Positions 12,001 through 24,127 of a stretch of DNA of 64,000 nt are shown here, in pieces (position 1 is the first letter of the stretch; each line of letters begins with the position of its first letter). The notes beneath the pieces are model-generated. The model did no database searches, was not told the origin of the DNA, and saw nothing but the letters and a program-made list of their open reading frames with translations. Position numbers and translations under genes: made by a program. The stretch covers positions 434,001-498,000 of the forward strand of contig QYAI01000005.1 of the NCBI GenBank assembly GCA_003988855.1, in the 5' to 3' direction. The DNA comes from Arachnopeziza araneosa. Lineage: Eukaryota > Ascomycota > Leotiomycetes > Helotiales > Arachnopezizaceae.

Positions 12001-14138
12001 AGGAAAAAGACGAAGAATGCTCCAACTTCTCGTCTAAGGTTTGTCATGAAATATAAAGCCAAATCAAATACAATTGCTGTGCCAATCTTGTTTGGCAAAT
12101 CGCATATCATAGATGCTATTAAATGTGAGTAAGTTTTCGATGCACTTCTGGATAGAGTTCTCACCAGTAGCTTCAGCAAATGGATGATAGAAGGCGTATT
12201 TTCCATGCTTCTCGACAATGGGCCGTTGCGCATACAATGTCAATATTTCCAAGGCACTTTGAAAAGCTGCCATCAAGATAGCAAAGAAGAGCAAGGCGCC
12301 ACGACTGTAGAGTGCAGATGTCTCATTTGGTAGATTGTAAAAAACACTACCAATGATGAGTGCCATGGCTGCTTGGCCAATGAATCCTGTCAAGAGTAGA
12401 GACATGTCTCCCTTCAATCTTTGGTACCCGCGGTCGAGGCAGAGAAGGACTTGCATCCAGATTGATATGGTGTAGGGCGATTTCAAACGCTGGGATTTCG
12501 CTTGTGCAGCTCGGCGACTTACTTTGAACTTCTCAAGTTGTTCGCCACCGATTGGGTATTGTTGGTTGAATCCGTCTATTTCTCGAAGAAGTTGCGCTCT
12601 ATCATCACTCTTCTGCCATTCCACTGCGAATTCGTCTGGGGTAAATGGTGTTTTCCCTTCAAATCCAGGGCGGACTATTCGTTCGGCAGGGCTTGTAATT
12701 GAAGTCAAAAAGTCGGCAGTCGTCTGTCGAGGAGGGCATTCAAATCCCATATTGATGAAGAATTCTTTTCCAGCATGAATCTTACCGAAATAGATTTGTC
12801 TTCCCTCATATAACACGACGACCTTGTCAAAAATCTGGGCAACTTTTAGCTTGACTGTTTCTAGAGTTGAAAGGAAAGCCCACGTCATAGATTGATTGAG
12901 AGGCCTGGTATATTGCCACGACAGCTGTGGACCCAGACATCTCTGTCGAAAGCTTGAGGGTCTTGACAAATTCTAACGCGGTTGCACTGTCTAATCCGCG
13001 CGTACTGTTGTCCCAGCATTGCAGTGGACTTCCACCGAGAGCTCTATAGATGATCAGCAAGTTTAGAAAAGATTGGTCGGATGAACTGCTGCTTACGCCT
13101 CTGCAATGCTCACACGCTTCCTCTCTCCACCAGATACGCCTCGTATAAAGTCATTTCCCACTTTGGTGTTAATTGTATGGGCCAATCCAAAGACAGCCAT
13201 AATAACATCTCTCATGGTTTTTGCATATTGCTCTCTTGTCACGCCGGGAAGTCTATTCCTTGGAGCTATAAAATATATCAGTGATGCCCGTTGCATGACC
13301 TTTGCAACATACCTCTAGCCTTCGCGGCAAATTCTAGGGTCTGTCCTACCGTGAGTTGTGGAAAATGAACGTCGGTTTCGGCTTGGTAGATACTTTCCAC
13401 CATATCTTAGTAAGTAGAGTTTTACTAATAGATTCACACGTAGGGGATCTCTCACCACTCTCCACGAAAGTCACTATGCATTTGTGACATTGATATACCC
13501 TGATAGTTAAGTTGCGAATCCTCATCCACGAAGAATCCATCCGTCTCGCCGGCAATAGTTTTGAGTAAAGTACTGCATCCACTTCCCGGCCGTCCAAGTA
13601 CCACTAGCATCTCACCACTTTTCACTAAGCCATCAAAATCCGTAAGGATCTGGATTTTGGTTTGTTGGCGTCGTCCTATAAGCCTCTTGAAGAGTCCACC
13701 GAGCTCCAAGGGATAGTTGCCAAATGTCTTCTGATAGTCCGTGGCCACGCCAAACCCATGTGCGCTCAGGTTTTGGTATGCAATCCCGGCCACTCGTTGC
13801 GGATATCTCTCAGGATCTCGAGATTGAATACCTACCAAAGTCTTGATCCATGCCCTTGGGCTGAATCTGGGTGAGAGAGGGTCCAATAGGGGATTGTCTG
13901 TCTCGTCGAATGGATTGGCATGTTCTCCTTGGGCATTTTTAATGGACTGTTGTGTTATGGCTCGCGCCAGTTGATTGATGGTTGGCTTAAGATCGTCATC
14001 ATCAAGTGATGAGAAAGTTGAGTCTGGAACAGAGCTGGCCGCTGCGTGTTCTTGGTGGCTTTTCTGCAGGGCACCTCGAACCTCCTCGGCCACGGCTCCA
14101 GCCTGGGGAAGCGACTCAAAGGGCGCAGAGGAAGCCAT
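9095..14138 (-). CDS. PDR-type (ABCG) full-size multidrug ABC transporter
   Basis: Eleven exons read in frame: 14138-13456, 13392-13313, 13265-13097, 13043-12884, 12834-12165, 12115-11925, 11877-11731, 11687-11506, 11446-10966, 10846-10660 and 10608-9095. The product is 1487 aa, the normal length for this family. NBD1 has the degenerate fungal Walker [13 protein letters not shown], signature [14 protein letters not shown] and Walker [21 protein letters not shown]2 has [17 protein letters not shown], the linker [16 protein letters not shown] and [16 protein letters not shown]. Each NBD precedes a six-helix domain, with Cys-containing extracellular loops near the C-terminus. The order NBD-TMD-NBD-TMD is as in CDR1/PDR5 and fungal atrB-type pumps, so drug, azole or natural-product efflux at the plasma membrane is likely. 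The gene looks intact. Confidence 0.95.
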
Positions 14139-14725
14139 TGGTTCTCACCAGCTATAGCAGCCAAATTCAGAACCAAAGACGATGATATTAAAAGGGGACC
14201 ATAAAGTAGAGCATTCTCCGACTTTTGTTCCGAGTCACGGAGATTAGTGCGGCGGGATTTAACTCAAGAAAATCAACGAAACAGAGATGGAAGTTACGAT
14301 ATGCATCTTCCGCGCCACATCTCGTACCTCGTACTTTCTTTCTTAGATAAACCCAGTCGGATGAAATCCCTCCCGTTCTGTCTCGAAGCGGAGCATAGCA
14401 ATGTTCATCATCCCCCGATCGACCATTCAGAAAGTCCCAAGTCCGACGGAGGTTGTAGTCAGCACGGCAGACTGGTTCTGAATGGTCCGGCGAGCGAGAG
14501 CACCGGAAACCGACTCATCCGTCATCCGTGCCAAGCCCTAATCTGGTGCACCGTGATTATTTTGTGCATTTTATGCAACCATCATATTATTGTCGCATGC
14601 CAGCCACAGATGCCACCCGTAGATTCTCACCGGTTCACACACGGCTCTCTTCTCTACGACAATTAATCAATTGGCTACCTCTACTTGCTTACAGACTTGG
14701 ACGGTATATACAAACCAAAAGACAA
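14139..14725. promoter_or_regulatory. Upstream region of the PDR transporter
   Basis: 587 bp with no convincing gene. It is the presumed promoter of the PDR transporter. I do not see an unmistakable PDRE-like element. Confidence 0.4.
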
Positions 14726-15878
14726 TTACTCAACTGAGAGAGATCTGACATAGGCCCTAACATACAACGAAATGCCGACTTTGGCTCCATCTAAACCACA
14801 CTTCCCCCAGGCTTCAATAGGCCTACAGACTAGAATATTGATGAATCCGGCTGTCGTTACGTCGCCGCTGGCCAGACTGATGTAGTTTGGACCCGTCGGA
14901 CTGGTAGGAATGGCGGCCCTAGGGCCTCCGTTCTTGCCATTCGTTTTGAATGTGTTCATCGCGCTACAGAAGACGTTAATGTTTCTATTCCCCAAAGAGA
15001 AAGACGAAAAAAGAAATGATTCCATGATGCCCTAAGATGAACTTGTCACTACGTACTGAGGCACCCTGAATAGCTTTTGTAGTGGCAGGAGTCGTAGATG
15101 TCCTCATATAACAGAAATGCAGAAATCACGCTACAAAAAGAATAGACTTACCCAGTATTTAAAGTCTGCAGAGTTATCCCACCGAAGTTAGCGCTTGCAC
15201 CATTCAACTGTGACAAACCGGATAGCTCTGAGAATTGGCGGTTTGTGTATATTATTATATAATTGTTCTTTGTGCTGCAGGTTCTTGCAGGACCAGTCGG
15301 GCACATACAATCCGCCATTAACGCGGGCCCATGTGGCGTCTCGAGTAGCGACACTCAAATAGGCTGGAAGAGGGTTAATGGATCCGCAAGGATGACCAGA
15401 GTCAAGAATGAAAGCTTTCGTGCTATAAAGGTCCCATATGAGTGGGATACTATAACCATAGAATACCGTTGCAATACTATGGTAAGGGAAGTTGAATTAG
15501 GTGGGCAGGCTGTATATTTGTCTTCATTACCGTGCACGCTTCCGGAAGCTGATTGGCCATGCGGAATTAGGGTATACATCGCGTCAATGCTCGCAGGACT
15601 CCCGTCGAACATGGCTTTAGCTGCGGCTTGTGTGGAATTTGCCCAGCTCCATATCAACTGAGCCATATAGCTTGTAAAGATTGCTTGTGGCGCTGTGGTC
15701 CATACCCCACTGTAGTGAAACACTTCTTAGTAGTGCGGTACCCAAATTTTAATGATACAGCAAATAAGGATCTTACTTGTGAACATTGCCTGCTGCTAGA
15801 TCTTTTGCAGCTGCAGTAATCGTCGCAACCATCGCGTATGACCCGTCCTTGAATATCTGCAAGTTTCCATCATGGGCA
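14726..15878 (-). pseudogene. Uncharacterised secreted-type protein, reading frame broken
   Basis: Segments in different frames line up as one protein. They are a first exon (QWIAHDGNLQIFKDGSYAM), a GTAAGA..CTACAG intron, GVWTTAPQAIF through PPNSTSLT, then SIPLIWDLYSTKAFILDSG through VNGGLYVPDWS, then LSGLSQLNGASANFGGITL. A last exon holds NGKNGGPRAAI and DVTTAGFINILVCRPIEAW. The blocks LDSGHPCG, GGITLQ and VTTAGFI..VCRP recall an uncharacterised fungal secreted family with similar LDSG, GGVTL and VTTPGFIR..VC blocks, though I cannot name it. Near 15480-15500 and again near 15300-15330 the frame must change, and I found no acceptable intron at either place. No clear start is assigned. Decay or assembly indels are the likeliest reading. 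Confidence 0.5.
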
Positions 15879-17010
15879 ATCCACTGAAACCCCGGAAATC
15901 AGCATTTTCTTATTTCAAAGATTTGCAGAATGAAGAAAGGAGAAACGCAATATAAACTAGGGACATGTTAAGGGCTGTGTTTAGGGTACAATTTAGTAAT
16001 CTTTAGGGTGTTGCTAGGGGAACTGCCTCCCGAACACGAAATAGGATATTAATTGTCACGAAAAAACGACTGATCTAGTAGATTAGTCATTTCATAAATC
16101 ATCATTCATGAATGGTGGTACTATTGATAAAATAACATCATTATTCATAAATAGGCTAGTCTATTCATGAACGGACCGAATTGATGAAGAGGCCGGAGCA
16201 GAGGGAGTGGTGAAAATTCCGCACTGTTTGCTGCATATGAGAGCGAAAACTCTGCAAATATTAGAATATGAGGTACATTCGGGTCATCTTCCCGGCGGAG
16301 TCTCAACCCCCCACGAGTGTAGATGGGAGATTGGAACGTTGGCAGAAGAGGCGTGAATATAGGACTGCAGATAATAGAAATCGATAGAACCCATCTCAGA
16401 GACACTTGTCTCGGTGCGGGTGTGCCCATCCATTGAACGACCTTTCATGCATGTCGCACATCTCCCGTCCCGGCCCATGGGTACTTGAAGCGTGATGATT
16501 TGCCGAAGACCATCGGGGAAGTATCAAGGTCGTTCGACTAACCATGTTGAGCGCTTGGCATCGCTTGCAGAGGCAAGATTAGACGCCCTCTAAAATGTCC
16601 ATGGGCAGTTCAGCGCATCAAGATTTGAAAGTCGTCCGAGAAGGACACGAGCGCCTCCAGCGGAAGGAAGAGCGGGACCCAATATATTGCGACTGTGGGA
16701 AGGTGGTGTCTCGGTCAGGCATTCCACATCTTAGGAAGGCACGAAGGGAGAGACGGTACTGTAGGTAGTTCACCTCTTTGACATGGAGATTAGCTAGTCA
16801 AAACGGGAACTTTCAAGCGAGGTAAACGCCGATAAGATAAGCTAGGCACGTACAGTACGCTACAGTACTGTACTGTACGGTACTGTAGGTATGCTACCTA
16901 CCTACCTATGGTCCCTTCCACAGCAACGCCCTAGCTGATGCTGCACTTCGACTTTCCTAGCAGAATTATAGATCCTGCTGCCCAAGTACCATCAGCAACA
17001 CCACCAGACC
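15879..17010. other. Intergenic region with palindromic GTACTGTAC cluster
   Basis: About 1.1 kb without a supported gene. It contains short inverted repeats around 16060-16170 (ATTCATGAATG and TAGTCTATTCATGAA copies) and a tight palindromic cluster at 16850-16912. Confidence 0.45.
16850..16912. repeat. Palindromic GTACTGTAC / TACAGTAC cluster and TACC repeat
   Basis: GTACAGTAC, CTACAGTACTGTAC, TGTACGGTACTGTAG and (CTAC)n follow one another and can fold into several alternative hairpins. It lies about 100 bp upstream of the DUF7136-like gene. Confidence 0.65.
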
Positions 17011-18035
17011 GTGACCTCCAGATTCCTGGTTTATCTATTCTTCCTTCAGAATGTCGTCTGTCAATCATTCGAGTTTGACGTCCTTTTCCCTCGCAATGAG
17101 ACCTACGCGCCAGGTCTACTCATGCCTCTTGTCGTTGCCTTCCAAAATCCTCGGCCTTCACTTATTTTGAACCTCGTACTCGACGTCTACCAATATACGG
17201 ACAAGCCATGGAACGGGATTCTAATTTATGAAAGTATAGTCGACTTCTCGAAGACCAACTTTTCTGCCGTTCCCTACTTTACAAGTGATGTTGGTAGCGG
17301 GAAACCCTACTACCACATTGAAGCTGTTGGTACTGAGCTCAACAACACAGAAGGTCTATTCTACTTCCACTGGGAGCTTGAAACCGGCAATTGTTCAGCC
17401 GGTGATCCTCCCCATCTCGGTGGTATCCCGTGGGGCGGTAACACCTTTTTTACGCTCCAGAATGGAGCCCAGAAGCCCAATATAGTTTCGGATGGGTGGT
17501 GCCCTACTGAGATTGTTACCTTAAATATAACGGAGACGTTAGATGTGTCGTCTCCTGACTGGAATGGTCAGAACAAGTGCCCAGTTTTGGGAGAGCCGCC
17601 ACTACCAAGCCCTGTGAGGATCCCAGGCTTCTATTCCTCTAATGTTTTTGCTTCAGAAACAGATCTCTCAAGTGAGTCATTCTTAGCATAGCTATATTTG
17701 AAGGTCTTCTTCTCCTTCATCTGTGAAACACAATGAGATAGAGAAATTGCTGACCCCCAGGGTCTCCAGCGCGCAGTCAGATAGATAGCATACTAGCCTC
17801 CAAAATGTTAGCTTGTATTACTGTAATAGCATGTATTTCCTTCGGCTGGCCACTGAATGGTTCTAATATCACCTGTCCTAAGTTGTCGGGATCGTCACTT
17901 CGATGGGATGTAGGAAGAAAGGGATTGCACCGAGCCTTCTTGGAATCATGGCTGGATCTTGCTTTTGGATTTTCAGTATGCTTGCCTGTTATCTTCACTT
18001 TTCTTGACGACGTTGTTAACTCATCTTTCTACTAG
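17011..18035 (+). CDS. DUF7136-like secreted protein with C-terminal hydrophobic segment
   Basis: Two exons, 17011-17671 and 17761-18035; the intron starts GTGAGT and ends CCCAG. The N-terminus reads as a signal peptide (SRFLVYLFFLQNVVCQ). It is followed by FDVLFPRNETYAPGLLMPLVVAFQN, the opening typical of fungal DUF7136 proteins. Several N-glycosylation sites and six or more Cys are present. Exon 2 adds a hydrophobic stretch (ASKMLACITVIACISFGW) and a longer tail than usual. The frame opens at a GTG at 17011; no in-frame ATG exists back to the stop at 16969, so the start codon is missing or lies on an unseen upstream exon. Function unknown. Confidence 0.65.
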
Positions 18036-20316
18036 TTTCTATTCATGCTCATTGCGTGAGCCTCGGTGTGGTGTTGATTGGGGAACTCACCACTCGGGTG
18101 GAAATGGTTGAGAGAAACTAAGTTGCCAACAATCGGTGAGGGAGTTTACAATTGCGTCGTCGAAGCACGTGCAGAGTGTGCGATGGCCATATGAAAGTGA
18201 AGATTGCTTTCTGCAGAGAGTTTGAACTGAGCGGCGCGAGCAGGAGAGATGTGATGAGTTTCCGATATATAAACGGCAGTATACCCCCCCACATCTGGGT
18301 GCACTCGGAATTTGTTTAGGACCTGTTTGGCTCGCGAATCGGATATTCGGCGAATGGAGCAGATTTACTCGAATGGGCCTTTTCACCGAATAATCAAGTG
18401 AATAGGGACTGAATCGGATCGCGTTTGGCTCGATTTATACAAATTCACTAGTAAAATAAAATAAAATCTAGCCTTGCTCCTTCCTAAACCTGATCTCTTG
18501 TGCTATAAATCATACAACAATCACTGATTCCTACCTTAACTATGCTACCAAAAGAAAGCTATTGGCGGTGAAATACACTGCAGCAGCAGTAGCAGTTATG
18601 GCAGACGTCAATAATAAGAGGTTTCGATTTCGTATTTTATGTCGTACACGTAGAGAGCGCTTTATTTTGTTGTGGCTTTTATTATTATTCATCGTGTTTT
18701 ATTATTATTATTATTTTTTAAAAAAAAAGTGGTGGTGGTACTAGCATAATAAGGCTAGGAATGGAGGGGTCTATTCATGGGAGTTGAGCAAAAAGCTCGA
18801 TTCATTATTTTGGTGGGACATTCGCGAATAGGGCTGAGTAGGCTAATTTAGCCCTATTCGCGTGTTTGATCCAAACAGTTTTACTATTCGGCTACATTCA
18901 TCCCGAATCGAATCAAATGGAGCCCTACCCGATTCGCTTTTTGTATGACCGATTCATCTTCCAACTCGCGAGCCAAACAGGCCCAAAAGCGTCTTGTGTA
19001 AATTCTTTGGAGATTTCAAGTCTCATCATATTCTTGAATGTAACTTTAATGTATACTGCTCATATTATTACATAAATGAGGAGATAAAGATAATGGATAA
19101 AAACAGACAGTTGCCCCGTTCATCTCCAGAGAAGAAAGCGATCTCTGCAGCACGAATGGCATCCTCGAAAGCCCATAAACTTTCGACTCTTGAACCTAAG
19201 TGTAGCTCAGTCCGACTGATGGCTGGGCTACACAGTGGTTTTCATCATGTTCAAAGCCTAGATATACTTTGTCGTAGGCATCGAAGCTCAACCCGCAGAC
19301 ATAAAGTGTTGCAGCTCTGGAGAGTTTACATTCTACCTTCTGACCATTGAGGAGCAGGATGGAAAGTGTTAGTCAGCACAGCTGGAAATAGTCAATTGAT
19401 AAATACAAGAGTGCTGGAAATCACCTCTTTCACCATCCGTGCCAGGGCTCAATGCAATAGATCAATGCACTCTTCGCGAAAAGCTTCTTCTCTGCTAAAA
19501 CGACTTGATTTAAAGCTAGGTGCGTCTTATGAAATCTGATTCAGCAGGCAAGTGAAGCAGAAGCACGAGCATGTGGGGCTCAGCGATGTTTCGAACGCTT
19601 TGTGCGAAGTACGAGTGCAGTAGGTACCTTCGACAATTATTTCGGGCATATCTAAGCTGCGCTTGACAACGGAGGAGAGACGATACAGTGATAGCTACAG
19701 GCTGCTTATGTCATGACTCGCAGGAGGTTTCGCTTCACGCTATATTTACTTCATGATCGAATCCTCCATGTTTCTCCAATCCCTTTCACAGGATCATTGG
19801 TAACCCCTGGCAGGACTGGTCAAGTCTGATGGAAATGCTAGAAACCTGCTTGAACAGTCAGAATCTTAGATAGAGATACAGATATCGCTTCCTACCAATT
19901 CGTCCTCGATTCACAAGCTGGCATCATGAGTAAAGCTGAGAGAAGAAGTCTCAGTGCTCATGGAGCTCTTATCGGCTGTAAAGGGTTTGCAAGACAGGGT
20001 TGGATCCTTTAGCGCTCATCCTGTCTCGAACGCTGGCCAATCCTCTTACAAGGGATGTTGAGCCTTGCCGTGCTCAAGACCTTGTCGTACAACCTCACAC
20101 CATTAATTCTGCTGCTCTTCTGATCACAATCAACTTCCACACCAGTCTTCAGTGAAGCCAGATAACCCATCATTATATAATTCTCTCCGCTCTCCAGTCC
20201 CCTTATACCACGAACGCCCACCCATCATGACGACGCTCAGTCATGCAGGTCGATAAAAACGGGATCCGAGTCAACAGCCTGCTATTTGCCCTTCAAGCCC
20301 AGAGCGTCCGAATTAG
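18036..20316. other. Long intergenic region containing a MITE-like element
   Basis: About 2.3 kb with no supported gene. The left third holds the inverted-repeat element at 18319-18984. The stretch from 18650 to 18740 is a TTATTA-rich low-complexity run. From 19000 to 20316 I see nothing convincing; the last ~250 bp are the presumed promoter of the next gene. Confidence 0.5.
18319..18984. mobile_element. MITE-like non-autonomous element with 24-bp terminal inverted repeats
   Basis: The left end, 18319-18342, and the reverse complement of the right end, 18961-18984, match at 21 of 24 positions; they share CCTGTTTGGCTCGCGA. All three differences are transitions. Repeated GAATCGG/CGAAT motifs lie inside both ends, pointing inward. 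The ~666-bp body has no ORF and is AT-rich in the middle, as in a MITE. GGGCCTGTTTGG-type ends are common among plant and fungal MITEs. No clear target-site duplication is visible next to these limits. Confidence 0.7.
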
Positions 20317-22280
20317 ATGCCATTCGTGTCTGTCGTCATGTTGCGGAGTCAATTCAAAGATATGCAAGACAAAGGTCGGTCCCCTGGAGACAGTAACCAA
20401 GGAGAAGCTAGTGATCGGGTACAAAGAAGCACCTCCAGATCCCCTTCGAAAGCTCGTTCTCTGTCCGATGGGGGTCCACCCACTCTCTCGCCCTCTCCTA
20501 AATTCCGTGAACCTGAGAAGCGGAAGTCAAAAGATGACAGCGCGATAATTGCTAGTCCTATCACTCCCAGGCGACCCGCCTTCCCGCGCGGGTTATCGTT
20601 GCAAATGCCTCCTCGAGACTTCATGTCACCCAACACATCAGCATACATCACCCGCGTTCCCTTATCTCCCAAGCTGGATCACTCACAAACATATGGGTCC
20701 CCTTCCAGTGTCTTGCCAGGCAGGTCTCGAGAGTATTCTCGCGCCGCAACCAATCTTCATCATTCAACACTCGCCGAACAATCTTCGCCTGATTCGTCAC
20801 CCACGATCGGTGGCAGGGCAATGAATATACCAAACAAGAGAAATAGCTTACATTTCTCGGGTCGTGATGACCCAATAAGCGCGTCGAACTCACTTTGGTC
20901 GACTATGGCGGGTACGGAAAGGGTGAATATCTCCAGTTCTCTGGGAAGCGTAAATATGATGATGGGCTTGGATTCATCTTCATCCGAAGAGGAAGAAGAT
21001 GACATGATGGATGCAGATGATATCGACGATTCTATTCTCACAACACCACAGGTCAAAACTGATCCCTTTAGTGGAATTTCGCAAGGCAGTCCTGGATCCG
21101 GCTGGTTAGGGCAATCACCTGCGGTTAGCAGTCTGATGAATTTCCAACGCGCAAGATTGAGATCTGGAAAAGGCAGAAAGAATTCAAGCAATGCAAGCAG
21201 AGGTTTTATGCTTAGCCCAAACACCAAATCACCACCTGCAGCGATGCGTAGTCTGGAAGGCATCAATGGATATTTTGGAAGGGGAGAGCTTCCTTCGGAG
21301 GTCGCACATTCAAGAAGGGAGAGCATAAGCTGGGCGGCAAACCAGTTACATATTTCGGGCAATGAGAGCGATGATGGATCCTTGAAGTCTACTTTGGAGA
21401 CTGTTGATCCAATAACGCCAGGCCGAGATGGTCAACGACCTGGAGTAATCCGGAAGGCAGTTACTAGAAGAGGGAATATGCTGGTATGTACTGCTTCAAG
21501 ATCTGCTGAAAAGATTTACTAACTTTACAGCCCAAACCCAAAGGCTTTGCCCGAGTACGCGCGGCCTTGGCAGAAGAGAGCGCGCCGGTTGAGACAGAAG
21601 TCCGCCGCGAAGCAGAAGTTGTGCGACTCACGCGAGAGAACGATATGGATCTTGAACCTCGACATCTTTCAACATCCACGCAGAATACCTCTCCTACGAT
21701 TGAACCAGTTCAAGAATCTCTGGATGGCGTTCTGGATGACGAAATGATGACAGATCTTTCACAAGGACTATCAAGTAGTTTTAAAGAGCACGCCAAACTG
21801 AACTCTAAGGGCAAGGGATTCTGGGATACTTTCAAAGATGAGAAGTCCCGAACTCCACCACCACCGTCCTTTCTTCCTCGCGGGTCTTCCTCGGGTATTA
21901 GCGAAGACATCTCTCTAGATTCACCTTCAGTAAACACACCACCTCTCTTCCCCAGCCAATCAATATCTGACCCACGTTCTTCTTCACCTTCTCGGTCTGC
22001 AACCCCGCAACCCACACAAGCTGAGATCACACGGAAAGTAAACAACAAGAGGAGACGAGATGATGATTTTGACCCCACGAGCTTCAAGCGCAGAGCCGTT
22101 AGCCCTGGAATGAGCGTACACAACAGCCCTGTCATGCAAAGCTCTCCTTGGGCAAGCAGACCTCCGAGCAATGGCGAGTCGGGAAAACCTGCACCGAATG
22201 GAAGCATGAAGCAGCGGGTCGGGTTTCCGTCGTTTGTGTCTACTACCAATGATGAGTTGATGAAAATGAGCATTGAATGA
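20317..22280 (+). CDS. Conserved-type disordered nuclear protein, function unknown
   Basis: Two exons, 20317-21483 and 21531-22280, encode 638 aa; the 47-nt intron runs GTATGT, TACTAAC, TACAG. The start could also be the Met at 20338. The protein is rich in Ser and Pro (many SP/TP sites), with an acidic patch (SSSSEEEEDDMMDADDIDD). Across the splice lies the best-ordered segment, TRRGNMLPKPKGFARVRAAL followed by a charged helix. A KKRR-like signal (NNKRRRDDDF) and KRRAVSP lie near the end. The composition suggests a CDK-phosphorylated nuclear regulator, but I do not recognise the family. Confidence 0.8.
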
Positions 22281-22891
22281 GGTTTTAGTCAAGCAGAGGT
22301 AACCTCATCTGATAGATGTGAAGCGTTGCTGTCCAGAGCATTTTCATAGGAGCGAGCGACTAAATTTAGTAGTGAATTACAATGGCAATATCATTCAAGT
22401 AACCTTTTCTCCCGATGAATTCGTACCCAAGAACTTATTCATTTACCGGAATCAATGCAGCTTAAACTAAGGGTTTTATAAACAACGTATATTATATTCG
22501 AGTCGGTTTTCGCCACAGTTAACGAGGATGAAGAGTGGCACCAAACGACTAAGAAATAGTTAACAAACCAAAAGCGCGCATTGAGAAGAACTTTCAGGCA
22601 ATCGAGAAATGCGTAAAAGGCTTTCCCCATTTCCAAAGAGGACCACAGCTGTCGTACTGCCCCACTTTTCATGGTTATCTATTGGAGAGTTAAAGTGAGT
22701 TAGGACAATACCTAGCTCTAGGGTCCGATAACGGTAGCTTACATCGGAGCTCTCTGGACTTTTGGCTGGTTTAAAATCCAAATATTCTATCATTCATTCT
22801 GCTGTTTTTTGGTGTATCATGAAGCATAAAAAATTCTTCTCCTTATTTCACTAGATATACAATTTCCTGGACCTCAAAAACTTCATCGGAA
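22281..22891. other. Intergenic region
   Basis: 611 bp, AT-rich. It is the promoter region of the D-amino-acid oxidase gene and the 3' flank of the previous gene. No supported ORF. Confidence 0.45.
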
Positions 22892-24127
22892 ATGGCAGAC
22901 CACTATATTGTGCTTGGTGCAGGCGTCATCGGTCTCACCGTAGCCCTAGAGCTTTCCAAGCGTTATTCAGGTATCAAAATCACCATACTCGCCAAACACC
23001 TCCCCGGCGATTCAAACATTAATTATACCTCTCCCTGGGCCGGAGCCAACTGGCTCTCAACGGCAACTGACAACGGGAGACAAGAGGAGTGGGATGCTGT
23101 GACTTACCGAGAGTTTGAAAAATTGGCTGAAAATCCCATCGAGACGGGCATCCAGAGAATGAATATCAGAGCTAGTTACGACTCACTGATAGAGGAGGCG
23201 GGTATTTTGAGTCAGGGAACGGGGAAGATTTGGTATGAAGAGTTGGTTGGCGGCTTGAGAATGCTTGGCCCGGGCGAGAAAGCTGAGGGAAGCGTGTTTG
23301 GTTATGAGTGTGGCACTTTTGTCATCAATGTTCAGGTTTACTTACCTTGGTGAGTATTCTCGAAATTCCGAGTTGTTTGGTCGTTGATGGACTCAGGTTA
23401 CAGGTACAATGCTTGAAGCGGAAGATTGAGATTCACAGAACTGAAATTGTGGATCTTGCCGAGGTTTTTGAGAGATATCCAGACGTTAAGGCGGTGTTCA
23501 ACTGCACGGGTTTGGGAAGCTACTTTCTGAAAGGGGTTGAGGATAAGAGTCTCTACCCAACTCGGGTTTGTTTTGATGGTATACTATTGGAATGCTCATT
23601 GACGGCTCTTAGGGGCAAGTGATGCTCGTAGAGACACCTAAAACACCTCTCACCAGGATGTACTTTCGCTCTCCTCAACGAGTCAATCCAGATACAACCT
23701 ATGTCTTTCCCCGAAACCCGGGCGGCGGGGTCATTCTTGGTGGCTTCAGGTTCGAAAACGAGTGGGAAGGAGCGGTCGATCTAAATTTTGCTGAGGACAT
23801 CAAACGCAGATGTTGTGCCCTTGCACCTGAGTTGGGACAGCCTGAAGACTTGAAGGTCATCCAGCATGGGGTTGGATTGAGGCGTAAGTTCCTCACTGTT
23901 CTCTAGGAATCGACTGAAACTTGCTACAGCTAGTCGCAAAGGTGGAGCGAGAATAGAGAAGCAGATGTACGGGAAGTTCAAGGTGATCCATAATTATGGA
24001 GCAAGTGGAACGGGATATCAGGCTTCCTGGTAGGGTTTACCTCCATGAGCGTATTTTTTGCACTAATAGCAGTAGGGGAATGGCGAAAGAAGCTGTCGAC
24101 CTACTACAGCGGGAGTCAAAGATGTAA
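22892..24127 (+). CDS. D-amino-acid oxidase
   Basis: Five exons, 22892-23349, 23397-23565, 23613-23883, 23930-24029 and 24076-24127, give 349 aa, close to the usual family length. All introns are 46-47 nt. The FAD-binding Rossmann motif is YIVLGAGVIGLTVALEL at the N-terminus. Later come VYLPWL (rejoined by splicing), FNCTGLGS, and the substrate/FAD signature GLRPSRKGGARIE built across the fourth splice, then HNYGASGTGYQASWG. The last residues are SKM, a plausible peroxisomal PTS1 signal. The enzyme would oxidise D-amino acids to 2-oxo acids, ammonia and H2O2 in peroxisomes. It is followed by a Zn2Cys6 gene. Confidence 0.93.

Noticed and set aside
7511..14138. Secondary-metabolite cluster (dioxygenase plus PDR pump)
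   Set aside because: No PKS, NRPS, terpene cyclase or other core enzyme occurs in the window.
20009..20221. Minus-strand ORF upstream of the disordered protein
   Set aside because: 70 codons with no features, lying in a probable promoter.
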